The notes under the pieces were generated by a model. The model saw nothing but the letters and a program-made list of their open reading frames with translations. It searched no databases and was not told the origin of the DNA. From Aggregatilineales bacterium (GTDB lineage: Bacteria > Chloroflexota > Anaerolineae > Aggregatilineales > Phototrophicaceae), in contig JAUQWZ010000004.1 of assembly GCA_030834905.1 (NCBI GenBank), forward strand, positions 1 to 64,000: a stretch of 64,000 nucleotides of DNA. Reading direction: 5' to 3'. Every line of letters begins with the position of its first letter. The stretch's first letter is position 1. Position numbers and translations under genes: made by a program. Of the stretch, positions 20,394-30,225 are shown piece by piece.

Positions 20394-21200
20394 GTGAGTG
20401 AGCTGAATTTTCATGTTCGACACGAGGTTACACCTGAGCGAACTTGGGATGTTTTGACTGCCATTATAGAAGAGTATTCCTTTGATCATATTGTTCAGGC
20501 AGATCGTCAGATAGCCAGACTTCGTCAACTGGGACTTATTCAGAAAGACAAAACGCTACCGTCTGCACTAGGAAAAGAACTTCACCGCATTGGCACCCGC
20601 AAGCGCGAAGTGGCGATGGATGTGTTCCATTATCTTCACTACAGTCTATGGGATGAAGTCCGCCGTCTTGAAAATACGCTTTCATGGAGTTATCGTGCAC
20701 ACTGCAATACGCTGTTTGCAGCCAAAGAATTTGTGTTGGATAAAGCTAGGCTAGAGCATTTAACGGCAGAGCTTAACAATAAAATCATCGAGTATTTTGG
20801 CAGTGACATATCCAAAACCAAAAAAGGTTCTGTTGCACTCAGCATAAACAGTATAAAGGGTATCCATCATTGGTTGGCGGTATTGACACCACCTGTATTC
20901 GAAGATGATGGTGAACACTTCGTGTGTCGCAACTCCTGTTCCCCTGAGATGCTGTTGCTGGGTTTAGGACATATGTCACGAACCATTGGTGCCGATCTCG
21001 ATATCGATTTGTTGTTGACCCCTGAAAATCGCGAACTTGCCTGTCGCGCCTGTTTATTGACCCCTGAGATGTTGGATCGTGAACTCGATTGGATGCTTTC
21101 TTTATATCCTTCCATTATTCAGCCAGGCACACGTACCGGCGGGTATGGTCGTTTTATACGTTTCTTGAAATTTCCTACATTGAGTGATTTGTTGCAATGA
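20394..21200 (+). CDS. small partner protein of ATPase cassette 2 (unknown family)
   Basis: LNFHVRHEVTPERTWDVL...LSWSYRAHCNTLF...SINSIKGIHHWLAVLTPP; paralogous to 16092-16916; GTG start. Confidence 0.75.
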   Translation: MSELNFHVRHEVTPERTWDVLTAIIEEYSFDHIVQADRQIARLRQLGLIQKDKTLPSALGKELHRIGTRKREVAMDVFHYLHYSLWDEVRRLENTLSWSYRAHCNTLFAAKEFVLDKARLEHLTAELNNKIIEYFGSDISKTKKGSVALSINSIKGIHHWLAVLTPPVFEDDGEHFVCRNSCSPEMLLLGLGHMSRTIGADLDIDLLLTPENRELACRACLLTPEMLDRELDWMLSLYPSIIQPGTRTGGYGRFIRFLKFPTLSDLLQ

Positions 21201-21210
21201 GGTGAGGCGC

Positions 21211-24200
21211 ATGAGCGTTGACGGACTAAACGCCATTCTCAACAAGGAAGAAGTCATTGTCACTCGACATGCGCATGATTTTATCGAGCGCCCGAAGGCC
21301 GTAGACGATATTTACCGAATGCACCTGCGTACTTATGTGCCAATGCACAGCGGCGCAAACCGGGATCAGCAAACGGTAGAAGGTTTTACAAAGAAATTCA
21401 TTGGACATGTTACAGAACGACGTGTGCCGCGCGGCTATATCACCGCCGACTTTGGCTACGGCAAGACGAGTACCGGACTGTTTTTATGGGGACAAGCCGA
21501 AGATGCTGGACAGCTTGTAGTCCCGCCTTTCCAATTAAGCACATTGTCAGATTTTTTAACGGCAACTGCTGGCTGGGTACATTATCGCTTGGGACAGACC
21601 ATACCTAGCTTACAAGAGCGTGCAGCGGAAATTTATCGAGAAGCGGTAGCTCAAAGCGTGGAAGATGTTGCTGCAAAATATGATATGACGATTGAAGCGG
21701 CACAGCGGCTCATCGAAGACAAGCCCCAGGTTCAGGAACTCAGCACAGCGGACCTTGTCAGATTCTTTAACGCCGTCACGGAGTTAAGCTTGGAAGCAGG
21801 CTTCAACGGTCTATTGGTCATTGCTGATGAAGTACAGCAATATCTAGAGCCGCAGATCAAAGCTGGTAAGGGCGATCCGATTGGCCCACTGTTTGATTTG
21901 ATTGCTGACCTAGGCGGATTGCTAGTCCCATTTGGTTTACTGCTTATTATCCCGCAAAAGGAAATCGGTGTCATCAACGATCAACGTGGCGACCTTATTG
22001 ATAGGATGCGCAACTATGTTCTAGATTTGAAGACCATTTATGATGAAGGCTTTCCGGCACGCTTATGGCAGCATCTTGGAAAAGCATTTGACTTCGTTGA
22101 AGATGCGCCCCATATCATGCGCGATGAAACCCTGCTTAGCCTTGCACAAATTGCGCTTCGCCCTGATCTTGCCAACGGGCCACGAACCGTCATTAATGCG
22201 TTTCGGCGAGCGGTTAAGCTCTATATTGATGGTGGTATGGTTTCTAATCTGCCTTACACTCCACTTACGCTAGTCGATGACTTCATCAGTGGAGACATAG
22301 CATTTGACGGCGAGAAACGCATCCAGACTGTGGTAACCCGTGCGCTGGAACATCCATTTGTCAAAGAACGGCCTGAATTCAAGGAGGCGGTGAAGTTTGC
22401 AGGCGCATTTCCCACATATGGAGCTACGGCAGACTTGCAGCAGAATTTTGGTTTGCAAGAAGCTTTCACAGAATTACGTGACAGGGTTTACGGGCAGGTT
22501 GTGCGGCATGTTGGAGATCCTGCTGATCCAGGCATAACGTTGGTTGGATTGGAGCAAGCTCAAGTAGAGCAGAATTGGCTTAATGCCGAAATACTTGAAT
22601 TCAGTCGTACTTTCTACGAGAACGCGGCCAATGTGAAAATGCGGACGCTGCGCGGCTTTCAGGCTCTTCTGAAAAACATTGTTTTCAAGGGAGGATGGCA
22701 AGCGAAGGAAAGCTACGATGTAGGCGCAGGTTACTCTGCCGGAATCTCTTTTGAAGGTGCATTCGCCAGCTTTAAACGCGAATTTCCATCTCGTCTGCTT
22801 CATGCTTATATAGTATTCGATGATGAACGTGGTCAGCCAGTCGAAGGCGAATTCGATGTACTCTTGGAATTCCGACTTTGTCGCTATTTAGATTTTGATG
22901 AAGCGGCTCGACAAAACAAAGTGACATCGCCCTCGACCGATAGCACACTCAATAGTGCATATTTGACTTTGAATCTTGCAAGGCGTGTAATCGGTGGCAT
23001 GAATCGCGCTGTTGAGCCACTGTTGACCAAGGTTGTTGCGCCTGAGCGTCTAACCCCTTTATTCCTGCTGGCAATGCATGGTTATTTCGAGAGCAGACTT
23101 GATTTAGGGCGCGTCGATAAGGCGGAGCAACCATTTTTGACGGGCAACTTTATGCCAGCCTTGCTTGATAGCGCAGCACTAATGCTTCTGGATAAGTCGG
23201 TAGCGGGTGTACTCGACGCGGCAGGAGCCAAACTAATTGAGATATTGGTATTTAGTATTCTCCAGGCGCGTTACGGTACTGAGTATCGTACTTTGATGGC
23301 AATTGCGACTTGGCGTGATTCGATGCGCACCTATGCCAATATAGTGAAGCGTCTGGAGTCCCCTATGCAGAAGCAGGGCATACTCCCTGTTGAGGGCAGC
23401 CGAGATCAAACCATGAAGCTGATTAACCTTACAGCAACAGCTTTTGACACGCTCGCCAGCAATTTTCCTGATTTGATTGAAATCGTAGCTGATTTCAAGA
23501 AGGCAAGAAATGGTTCGGTGCGCTTCAGACTACACCCCTTGGAGTCTTTGATTCTGGACTGGCTGTCCGCATCATCCAACGTCATCACAGCAAACCAGCA
23601 AGTGCTGCATCGTCTGAGTGAGGGTGAGATTTTAACCCAAGCAAAGCTACGAGGATATAAAGCTGCGGAGGCGGAGCAAATCATCACTCTATTGAGCGAA
23701 CGTGAGCTAATCTACCATGACAAGCATGGCTTTGTAGTAGAGCGCCAGCCCATTACCGTCACTGTCGAGGAAGTGGCAGCTCAGATCGAACTTCTCAATG
23801 CCCGAGTGAACCTCGTCCAGCAGACCTTCCCTGAGGAAACGGGAATTAGTTCGGTAATTGAAAATGCCGTCGCGTTGAATCAATTGATTAAACAGATTGA
23901 GAGTCAACGCAAGCAACCTGATCCGAAAACCTTGGCGTTAATGGAAAATAGAGCGCGAAATAATCTGAAATTGCTAGACGATATTCTTCATAGTCGGCTA
24001 GAGAGTGTCAAGTCTCAGACTGACCGCATTATTAAGCGTTATAATACGTTGAAGGTGCCAAATATTGAAAATCTGTCTGTTGTTGAAACCGATGCACCCT
24101 ATTTTGATAACTTAAAACAGGCAAGCTCTATACTTTTGGAGGCTTGCCTACAATCGACATCTACCGTCCATGGAAATCAAGCTCGAGTCGAGGAAGTAGC

Positions 24201-25182
24201 ACAACAGCTTGTCAGTGGAAACTATTCCCAAGATACACTTCCTGAAATTGTAAGCGAGGTGCGGACGTCAGAGGATTGGTTCGATCAGCTTTCTGCAAAT
24301 ATGGCATCGCTCTCAACATTGGTTGCAGCTTACTCATCTTGGGCGCGAATTGCATCTGAACGCAAAACCTTGCTTGAGAAAATCGCACAACTTGGACGTG
24401 ATGGGGATGATGTATCGACCGGACTTGAGCGGCTTGACAGCGAAATGCTCGCAATTCTCACCCAAGATTGGCAGGAGGGATTACTCCAAGGCAATACTTA
24501 TGAACGCCGCTTCAAATCGCTTAGCGATTCGGTTGATAACATTGAAAAGCAAGCCAACAGAAAATTCCAGCGATTACAGGAAGGCTTTCTAAATCTATTA
24601 CGTTCCGCACAATGTCCTGAAAATGATCTCTGGTCGCCTATCATTTTCAGTCAAGCGGATATCCAAGGTGTTCATGAGCAACTTTACAATTATGCGAGTC
24701 GCGCAGCAATCGCAACTGTAGACCATGCGGAGGATGCGATCCAACGACTATGCAGTGAGCTGCGGCAAAAGCTGGCATCTCCAGATCGGGAGCATGTAGC
24801 AGAACAAGCCCATAAATTACTCAGTGAACTAGCGGAACTGACCACCCGTTTGCCATATCCGACAGCAAACGACCCGAAAACCGTTCGCGATTTTGATGGG
24901 CAACTCTCAGGAGCATTCTTTTGGCTTATTTCCCAAGTTAAAAGCGCGTGGACGGAGATTCAGATTTACCAAAAGCGCGTGGCCGAGATTAATGAACCAA
25001 CTGAGGAGTTACCGCTTTCTCTTATAGAGAATGACTTCTTGGCCCAGTTAAAAAATGGCTCATTTACCGACCTTGCGACGATTTGGGAATATCTTCCGTA
25101 TGAACCGGAGCAAATATGGCTCACGGTGCGGGAGTTGTGGGAAAAAGGACTAATCCATATCGCGATCCGCAATAGCAGATAA
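21211..25182 (+). CDS. large P-loop ATPase, BrxC/PglY-like, cassette 2
   Basis: Walker A ADFGYGKTSTG, Walker B GLLVIADEVQQYL, LANGPRTVINAFRRA; ~1323 aa from ATG 21211 with RBS GAGGTGAGG. Confidence 0.75.
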   Translation: MSVDGLNAILNKEEVIVTRHAHDFIERPKAVDDIYRMHLRTYVPMHSGANRDQQTVEGFTKKFIGHVTERRVPRGYITADFGYGKTSTGLFLWGQAEDAGQLVVPPFQLSTLSDFLTATAGWVHYRLGQTIPSLQERAAEIYREAVAQSVEDVAAKYDMTIEAAQRLIEDKPQVQELSTADLVRFFNAVTELSLEAGFNGLLVIADEVQQYLEPQIKAGKGDPIGPLFDLIADLGGLLVPFGLLLIIPQKEIGVINDQRGDLIDRMRNYVLDLKTIYDEGFPARLWQHLGKAFDFVEDAPHIMRDETLLSLAQIALRPDLANGPRTVINAFRRAVKLYIDGGMVSNLPYTPLTLVDDFISGDIAFDGEKRIQTVVTRALEHPFVKERPEFKEAVKFAGAFPTYGATADLQQNFGLQEAFTELRDRVYGQVVRHVGDPADPGITLVGLEQAQVEQNWLNAEILEFSRTFYENAANVKMRTLRGFQALLKNIVFKGGWQAKESYDVGAGYSAGISFEGAFASFKREFPSRLLHAYIVFDDERGQPVEGEFDVLLEFRLCRYLDFDEAARQNKVTSPSTDSTLNSAYLTLNLARRVIGGMNRAVEPLLTKVVAPERLTPLFLLAMHGYFESRLDLGRVDKAEQPFLTGNFMPALLDSAALMLLDKSVAGVLDAAGAKLIEILVFSILQARYGTEYRTLMAIATWRDSMRTYANIVKRLESPMQKQGILPVEGSRDQTMKLINLTATAFDTLASNFPDLIEIVADFKKARNGSVRFRLHPLESLILDWLSASSNVITANQQVLHRLSEGEILTQAKLRGYKAAEAEQIITLLSERELIYHDKHGFVVERQPITVTVEEVAAQIELLNARVNLVQQTFPEETGISSVIENAVALNQLIKQIESQRKQPDPKTLALMENRARNNLKLLDDILHSRLESVKSQTDRIIKRYNTLKVPNIENLSVVETDAPYFDNLKQASSILLEACLQSTSTVHGNQARVEEVAQQLVSGNYSQDTLPEIVSEVRTSEDWFDQLSANMASLSTLVAAYSSWARIASERKTLLEKIAQLGRDGDDVSTGLERLDSEMLAILTQDWQEGLLQGNTYERRFKSLSDSVDNIEKQANRKFQRLQEGFLNLLRSAQCPENDLWSPIIFSQADIQGVHEQLYNYASRAAIATVDHAEDAIQRLCSELRQKLASPDREHVAEQAHKLLSELAELTTRLPYPTANDPKTVRDFDGQLSGAFFWLISQVKSAWTEIQIYQKRVAEINEPTEELPLSLIENDFLAQLKNGSFTDLATIWEYLPYEPEQIWLTVRELWEKGLIHIAIRNSR

Positions 25183-25576
25183 TTCTTTTTCCAATAAGGC
25201 CCGAACCGTAATTAGGGCCCGAGGATGATGAGCTGAGTATGCAGCAGACTAAAATGCCCCAGCTAGAGCGATTCATCCGCACCCTATGTAAAATTCGCTT
25301 TCAGGCCCTTTTCACTAAGTAACAGACTGTGTTGGTAAGTAAAGAAATTGCTCTTGATACCCTATGTGCAACGTACTCGGGATAACCGTCGCACCTATCC
25401 TACGCGCCTCCTGGATCAGCGAACTCCCCAGTTTGCCGCAGATTGAGACTCATGGTAACTGTTTCTCCTGCAGGGCATTTCTACGTCACGTTGTGCAAGG
25501 AGACGCTCTTAGCGGACGAGCCTACAGAGGGCGAATAGCTGCCTTGCAGCAGCGCCGCGTCGCCAAGCGACGCCGA

Positions 25577-25807
25577 CCAACCCCGCCGCAATGCAGCCGT
25601 CGCAGACGGGCGCATTGGAGGCAGCCGACGGTGTGTTCAGCGTAGCTGAATCATCGGCGGGGTTGGGCGCGAGCTAAAAGCTCGCCACCTCATACGCCGG
25701 TGGAGGCTGATGTGCGCCTCTACGTGGCGCACCCAGACAGCACCCGCAGGTGCTGTCTGGTATGTGGGCGGATACATACCCGTCCACCGAACGCACTCCG
25801 TGCGTTC
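25577..25807. repeat. array of consecutive perfect hairpins upstream of MOB module 1 (candidate oriT or structured RNA)
   Basis: Inverted repeats: 25577-25588/25655-25666 (12 bp) enclosing 25597-25601/25605-25609 and 25636-25641/25645-25650; then 25669-25675/25679-25685, 25712-25718/25726-25732, 25733-25744/25749-25760 (12 bp), 25789-25796/25800-25807. Confidence 0.85.
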
Positions 25808-25985
25808 ATGCTTGCGGTAGCCAAAATTCTGCCATCTGCTGCGCTGCCAGTCAGCCAACCAGCACTATGCTGAAATTTTGCGCACTTCGACTGTAAGTTT
25901 GGCATTCTTCCACTGAAATTTTCCAGTCGTCCATCCGACCCATTTTGCGACAATGAACGGAGCGGAAGTTAGGAAGGCGACAGGA

Positions 25986-26354
25986 ATGGCGACAAAAACG
26001 GTACGCCGCAGTATCAGCATGACTCCTGAAATGCGCGACCTGTTGGCACAGCTTGTTGCCAAACGCGGACGCGAGGTTAAAGAGGTTGACCTCATCCGCG
26101 AAGCTATTCGGAGATATTTGGACGGTGAAGCCGATGTCGTCGGCAGTCGCCGCCACTTTCAAAGAACGCTGCAGTCGCGGCTCGACCGGCTGGAAAATAC
26201 ACTCGCGTTTCAGATGAACATCGTCATCTATCTGCTCACTGCCATCCTTGCCGATGACAGCGCTATCGAAGATGCCATCATCGCTGCCAAGCGCGACGGT
26301 GAGACACTGCTGGCGCAGATCGAAGCTGTGCGCGACCTGAAGGACGAAGGATGA
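25986..26354 (+). CDS. ribbon-helix-helix-like relaxosome accessory protein (start 25953 possible)
   Basis: TKTVRRSISMTPEMRDLLAQL...DLIREAIRRYLDGEADVVGSR; 4-nt overlap with the relaxase gene. Confidence 0.65.
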   Translation: MATKTVRRSISMTPEMRDLLAQLVAKRGREVKEVDLIREAIRRYLDGEADVVGSRRHFQRTLQSRLDRLENTLAFQMNIVIYLLTAILADDSAIEDAIIAAKRDGETLLAQIEAVRDLKDEG

Positions 26355-27007
26355 GCAAAGCGATCATCGTTGTGGATTTTGCGTACAAGGGTCCCCAACG
26401 CAGTGGTCGCGGTACCGGACATCAGGGCTTGAAGGCGACGCTTAAATATCTGCAATACAGGGATAGGCGGAACAACCATCTCGCACAGTCACGTGACTAT
26501 GAGCGCTGGCAGGATCGCGGCATGGGCTTACACCACGGCGAAATATACAAACGGTGCAATGCTCTGCAAAGTAAACATGTTATGGCGTGGACGTGGGTGA
26601 TCTCGCCCGCACCCGACCTGATGGAACTGGTGCCGCAAAGCCAGCGTCGCGAGCTGCTGAATGAACTGACCGAGCGCGTGGTCGAAGACTACTACACGGC
26701 GCGCGGCTTCGACGTGCCGGAATACAGCTATCTGATGCACAGCGCGAAAACCAAGCCCAAAGACGGTGAGCCGCCACAGGATCACCTGCATACGCACGTC
26801 ATTTTGCCGGGCACTGCACCATCCACAGCCGACCGTTTGCCTGTCTACAACAACGCGACGAAGGGGCACGACCGCCTCTTTCGAGAGATCGCGGCACAGC
26901 ACTTCGCTGACATGCTTGACGAGCGCGGTATCGACTGGCGACTGCTGCGCGAAGAGCCACAGGTTGAGCGCGACGAGATCGACTTAGACGACTTTTTCTC
27001 ACGGTAG
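26351..27007 (+). CDS. relaxase-like mobilization protein (HUH-type motif III)
   Basis: LKYLQYRDRRN (candidate catalytic Tyr) and DHLHTHVILPGT (H-x-H-x-H motif). Confidence 0.75.
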   Translation: MSKAIIVVDFAYKGPQRSGRGTGHQGLKATLKYLQYRDRRNNHLAQSRDYERWQDRGMGLHHGEIYKRCNALQSKHVMAWTWVISPAPDLMELVPQSQRRELLNELTERVVEDYYTARGFDVPEYSYLMHSAKTKPKDGEPPQDHLHTHVILPGTAPSTADRLPVYNNATKGHDRLFREIAAQHFADMLDERGIDWRLLREEPQVERDEIDLDDFFSR

Positions 27008-27013
27008 AGAAGG

Positions 27014-27196
27014 ATGGCACGAATGCGCCTCGGCATTGGATTATTCGCCGTTCTAACTGCGCTGCTGGCGGGGGCAGCCATCGGGCGGTTGTTCGGTTTA
27101 TCAGTCGGTCAGGGACTCTATCTGACGGCGCTTGCGCTAGCATTGATGGGTTGGCTTATCGGACGGAACTCGCCTTGTAGAGAGAACTGTCAATGA
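27014..27196 (+). CDS. small membrane protein
   Basis: Two hydrophobic segments (LFAVLTALLAGAAIGRLF, LYLTALALALMGWLI); overlaps the next gene by 4 nt. Confidence 0.5.
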   Translation: MARMRLGIGLFAVLTALLAGAAIGRLFGLSVGQGLYLTALALALMGWLIGRNSPCRENCQ

Positions 27197-29208
27197 TCTA
27201 CTGGCTGTTTACTGACGGGCGCGACGGATTGATGAGGCTGCTTCCATCGTTCTTGTGCAGCGCGCCGCTCATCCTGCTGATCACAACGGCAGCGCTCGGC
27301 GCGGGCATCCGCCGCACGAACGATGAGCGGGCGAAACTGACTGCCTTGCAGCGCGGGCTGCTCATCCTCACCTACGCCATCCTGATACTCACGATCACGA
27401 CACTCTATCTCTCATTGTTGGGCGAGTCGGCAGTGCAGCGTGGGCGCTCAAACGCCAGCGGCATAATTAAGCTACTCGTCGGTGCGCCGCGCGGCGTGAA
27501 CACGATGCGGCTGTTCCGGTTTGGGGCGCTGCTGGTGTTTGCTTTGATGTTCACCGCCATTGGACTGCACAGCCTACTGCGGGATGGCGGCTGGCTGCGC
27601 GAACGGATCGACCGCCTGCGCGCGCCGATAGTCAAACGCGGAGCGTTAGGATCGTCGCACTTCTGCACGCTGCGCGAGTATCGGCGGTTTCGTCGTCCGG
27701 ATGATGAAGGGTTGACTCTGCTCGGCGCATTCTGGGGCGAGAATAAGCGGCGGCTGGATGTCGGAACGGGGCAGTTCTGCTTAGGTGGGGAAGATGTAGC
27801 ACGCGGCATCCTCACGCTCGGCGGTCCCGGATCAGGTAAGACGCAGGGGATCATCCTACCCGCGATTGCCGACCGGATGCTCTCTGGGCATTCGCTAGTT
27901 GTGGCTGATCCGCAGGGCGAAATCACCGCGCACGTCCTGAAATACGCTGCCGTTACCCGCCATCTCGTCGTGGTGCATGATCCGACCAGCGCCGCTGGAC
28001 CGCGCTACAACCTGGCGGAAGGTATCGACAACGTATCCGATGCGCGGGCGATTGCCGATGTGCTGGTGCCGTCAGCGCAGGGCGACAACCGCTTCTGGAC
28101 TGACAGCGCCGCCGCGCTGCTGGCCGCCTGCCTGATTCGTTTCGACAACCTCGGCGCGATCTACAACGCCATGAACGACATGAAGGCGCTGGCAAAGGCG
28201 CTCAAATCCAGGAAGGATGACGCGGCGCTGCTGGCGAACAGCTTCATCGCTTCGGTTGGATCGGATGGCAAGGTCGCATCCAACGTGATTGCGACGCTGG
28301 CGACTGCGCTTACCGGTTGGGCTTCGACCGACGTGCGTGCCAATACCGCTGCGTCCGACTTTGATGCGGAACTCATCATCGCGCAGCCGACGGTCGTGGT
28401 GCTAACCTGTCCCGGACGAATGCGTGCGGTCTATGCGTCGTACTTGGGCGCGACGCTGCGCAAGCTCATGCTCGACCTCGATACCATCGGTGAACGCAAT
28501 CGCGGTCCGCTGCCCGTCCCCGTTGGTGTGATTTTGGATGAGTTCCCGACGCTCGGCAAACTCGACAGCCTGGTGGCGGATGTCAACCTCGTCCGCAAGC
28601 GCCGCATCAGCATCCTGATTGGCGCGCAGACGAAGGGGCAGTTCGAGATGATCTACGGGCGTGAAGGCACGCAGGCATTGTTCACGGGTCTGGCAACGCA
28701 AGTCATCTACGGCGGCTGTGACGCGGACACCGCCGAGTTCTACAGCAAGGCGAGTGGCACAGCGACCACCGACGCCAATCAGGACGATCCGAACAGCCAT
28801 CTCCGGCAGCGTCCGCTGCTGACCGTCGATGAGGTCATCACGCCACAGGTGGGCAACTGTACGATTTTCGCCCGCTATGTGGAGACCGGCTTCGCCACGC
28901 AGGTCATCCTGAACGCACGGCTGACGCGCTTCTATGAGCGGAGCGACTGGAAGCAGCGGTTGAGAACCTCACACGGAAACGAGCCGCTGCTGCTGGAACG
29001 CGGCATAGGCTTCGTTGATCCCGAGCCGGAAGAGCCAGAAACGCCTGCCGCCGAACCGATTGCTGGCAGTCCATCCTCGATTGCTGTTGCGGTTGAGAAT
29101 GCCATTCAAGATAAGATTACGAAACGCACAGGCGGAAAGGTCAAAACCGTGCCGTTGAGCCAGCTTCGCGCCCGCTATCAACAGCACCGACAGGAGCAGA
29201 CACGATGA
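27193..29208 (+). CDS. VirD4/TraG-family type IV secretion coupling protein
   Basis: N-terminal TM segments, GGPGSGKTQGIILPAIADR, SLVVADPQGEI, VILDEFPTLGKLDSL, RISILIGAQTKGQFEMIYG. Confidence 0.92.
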   Translation: MIYWLFTDGRDGLMRLLPSFLCSAPLILLITTAALGAGIRRTNDERAKLTALQRGLLILTYAILILTITTLYLSLLGESAVQRGRSNASGIIKLLVGAPRGVNTMRLFRFGALLVFALMFTAIGLHSLLRDGGWLRERIDRLRAPIVKRGALGSSHFCTLREYRRFRRPDDEGLTLLGAFWGENKRRLDVGTGQFCLGGEDVARGILTLGGPGSGKTQGIILPAIADRMLSGHSLVVADPQGEITAHVLKYAAVTRHLVVVHDPTSAAGPRYNLAEGIDNVSDARAIADVLVPSAQGDNRFWTDSAAALLAACLIRFDNLGAIYNAMNDMKALAKALKSRKDDAALLANSFIASVGSDGKVASNVIATLATALTGWASTDVRANTAASDFDAELIIAQPTVVVLTCPGRMRAVYASYLGATLRKLMLDLDTIGERNRGPLPVPVGVILDEFPTLGKLDSLVADVNLVRKRRISILIGAQTKGQFEMIYGREGTQALFTGLATQVIYGGCDADTAEFYSKASGTATTDANQDDPNSHLRQRPLLTVDEVITPQVGNCTIFARYVETGFATQVILNARLTRFYERSDWKQRLRTSHGNEPLLLERGIGFVDPEPEEPETPAAEPIAGSPSSIAVAVENAIQDKITKRTGGKVKTVPLSQLRARYQQHRQEQTR

Positions 29209-29501
29209 GTCTGAACAAGAAGAAGATGGTACGTGAGATCGGACGGCGCACGCGCTTGAGCAACCGCGACGTGGAGCAGGTGATCGAGACTCTGGTGGAC
29301 GTGTGGACAGAAGAACTGGTCAGCGGCGGAAGGATTGAATTAGAGAATTTTCTTGTACTGGAAGTCAATGCCATTGATCGTCGTGATAAAACGGGGATGC
29401 TGCTAGTTGGCGGGAAGCTGAGGAGGACATCAGAATATACACGGCGACTGATGGTCAAACCGAGTAAGCGACTGAAATTTATGGTACGAGGTAAAGCATA
29501 A
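29205..29501 (+). CDS. HU/IHF-like DNA-binding protein
   Basis: MSLNKKKMVREIGRRTRLSNRDVEQVIETLVDVWTEELVSGGRIELENFLVLEV; HU fold pattern. Confidence 0.7.
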   Translation: MSLNKKKMVREIGRRTRLSNRDVEQVIETLVDVWTEELVSGGRIELENFLVLEVNAIDRRDKTGMLLVGGKLRRTSEYTRRLMVKPSKRLKFMVRGKA

Positions 29502-29505
29502 TGAT

Positions 29506-30225
29506 TCAAGTCTTATGTAAACGTTCTTCTATCCCTTTGATTAAACGATCCATATCAGGGTGAAAGTCGGGGTCTCTCCTGACGGCTACAGCGTTTTTGT
29601 AAGTCAAAGTGCTTATCGTCGTCGGTAGCTCCTTATCAGAGGGCATTGCCGCTCCTTGAACAAGAATCGGGAAAACCGGTAAATTCCTACGAATAGCAGT
29701 TTCGATTTCTATGCGAACGAAATCGTGAGGGTCGTCTAACCGTCGTACCCCCATTTCGTCGCGAATGGTCAACCACTTATCACCGATTACAGCGATCAGC
29801 AATTGACATTGAGCAAGAACACCTTCTAAGTAGGCTGGAAAATCAACCCCGATAGGGATCGAGTTAACATCTTTAAACACATAATCTGGCCCAAAGTGCT
29901 CTACCAATTTGTCGTAAATTCGTCCAACGGTATCGGCGCTATCTAAACGACGGTAAGAGATGAAAATACGAGGCGAGTCGGATTGAACGGGTTCTGAAAA
30001 TCTTCTCGTTTGAGTTATGCCAGTCGGTTGTGAGAAAGAGTCCGAAGACGTAGTTGGAATTGCTGTTGGTCCGCGCCTTTCCATCTCAGCAGCCATGCGA
30101 ACCATTTCCGCTATACGATTAATTCTAAATTCCACCGATCTTTTATGCAGAATGTCAAAGCGGGGCGTTTCCACTCTTCCCTCAAATTTTGCTGACGTAC
30201 CCTTCGACGTCTTTTCAAATATCAC
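29506..30225 (-). CDS. TIR-domain protein
   Basis: RIFISYRRLDSADTVGRIYDKL, VFKDVNSIPIGVDF, FVRIEIETAIRRNLPVFPILV (candidate catalytic Glu region). Confidence 0.85.
   Translation of the reverse strand: MIFEKTSKGTSAKFEGRVETPRFDILHKRSVEFRINRIAEMVRMAAEMERRGPTAIPTTSSDSFSQPTGITQTRRFSEPVQSDSPRIFISYRRLDSADTVGRIYDKLVEHFGPDYVFKDVNSIPIGVDFPAYLEGVLAQCQLLIAVIGDKWLTIRDEMGVRRLDDPHDFVRIEIETAIRRNLPVFPILVQGAAMPSDKELPTTISTLTYKNAVAVRRDPDFHPDMDRLIKGIEERLHKT

Noticed and set aside
16924-25182. Calling the locus BREX because of BrxC/PglY-like ATPases
   Set aside because: No PglX methyltransferase, PglZ phosphatase, BrxL/Lon, BrxA or BrxB recognised nearby; the methyltransferase at 56963-58513 is paired with a BsuBI/PstI endonuclease 30 kb away.
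14606-25182. Calling the locus a canonical Dpd system
   Set aside because: A DpdA-like protein is present, but no preQ0 synthesis genes or DpdB/DpdC-like proteins were recognised and the DpdD-K correspondence could not be verified without searches.
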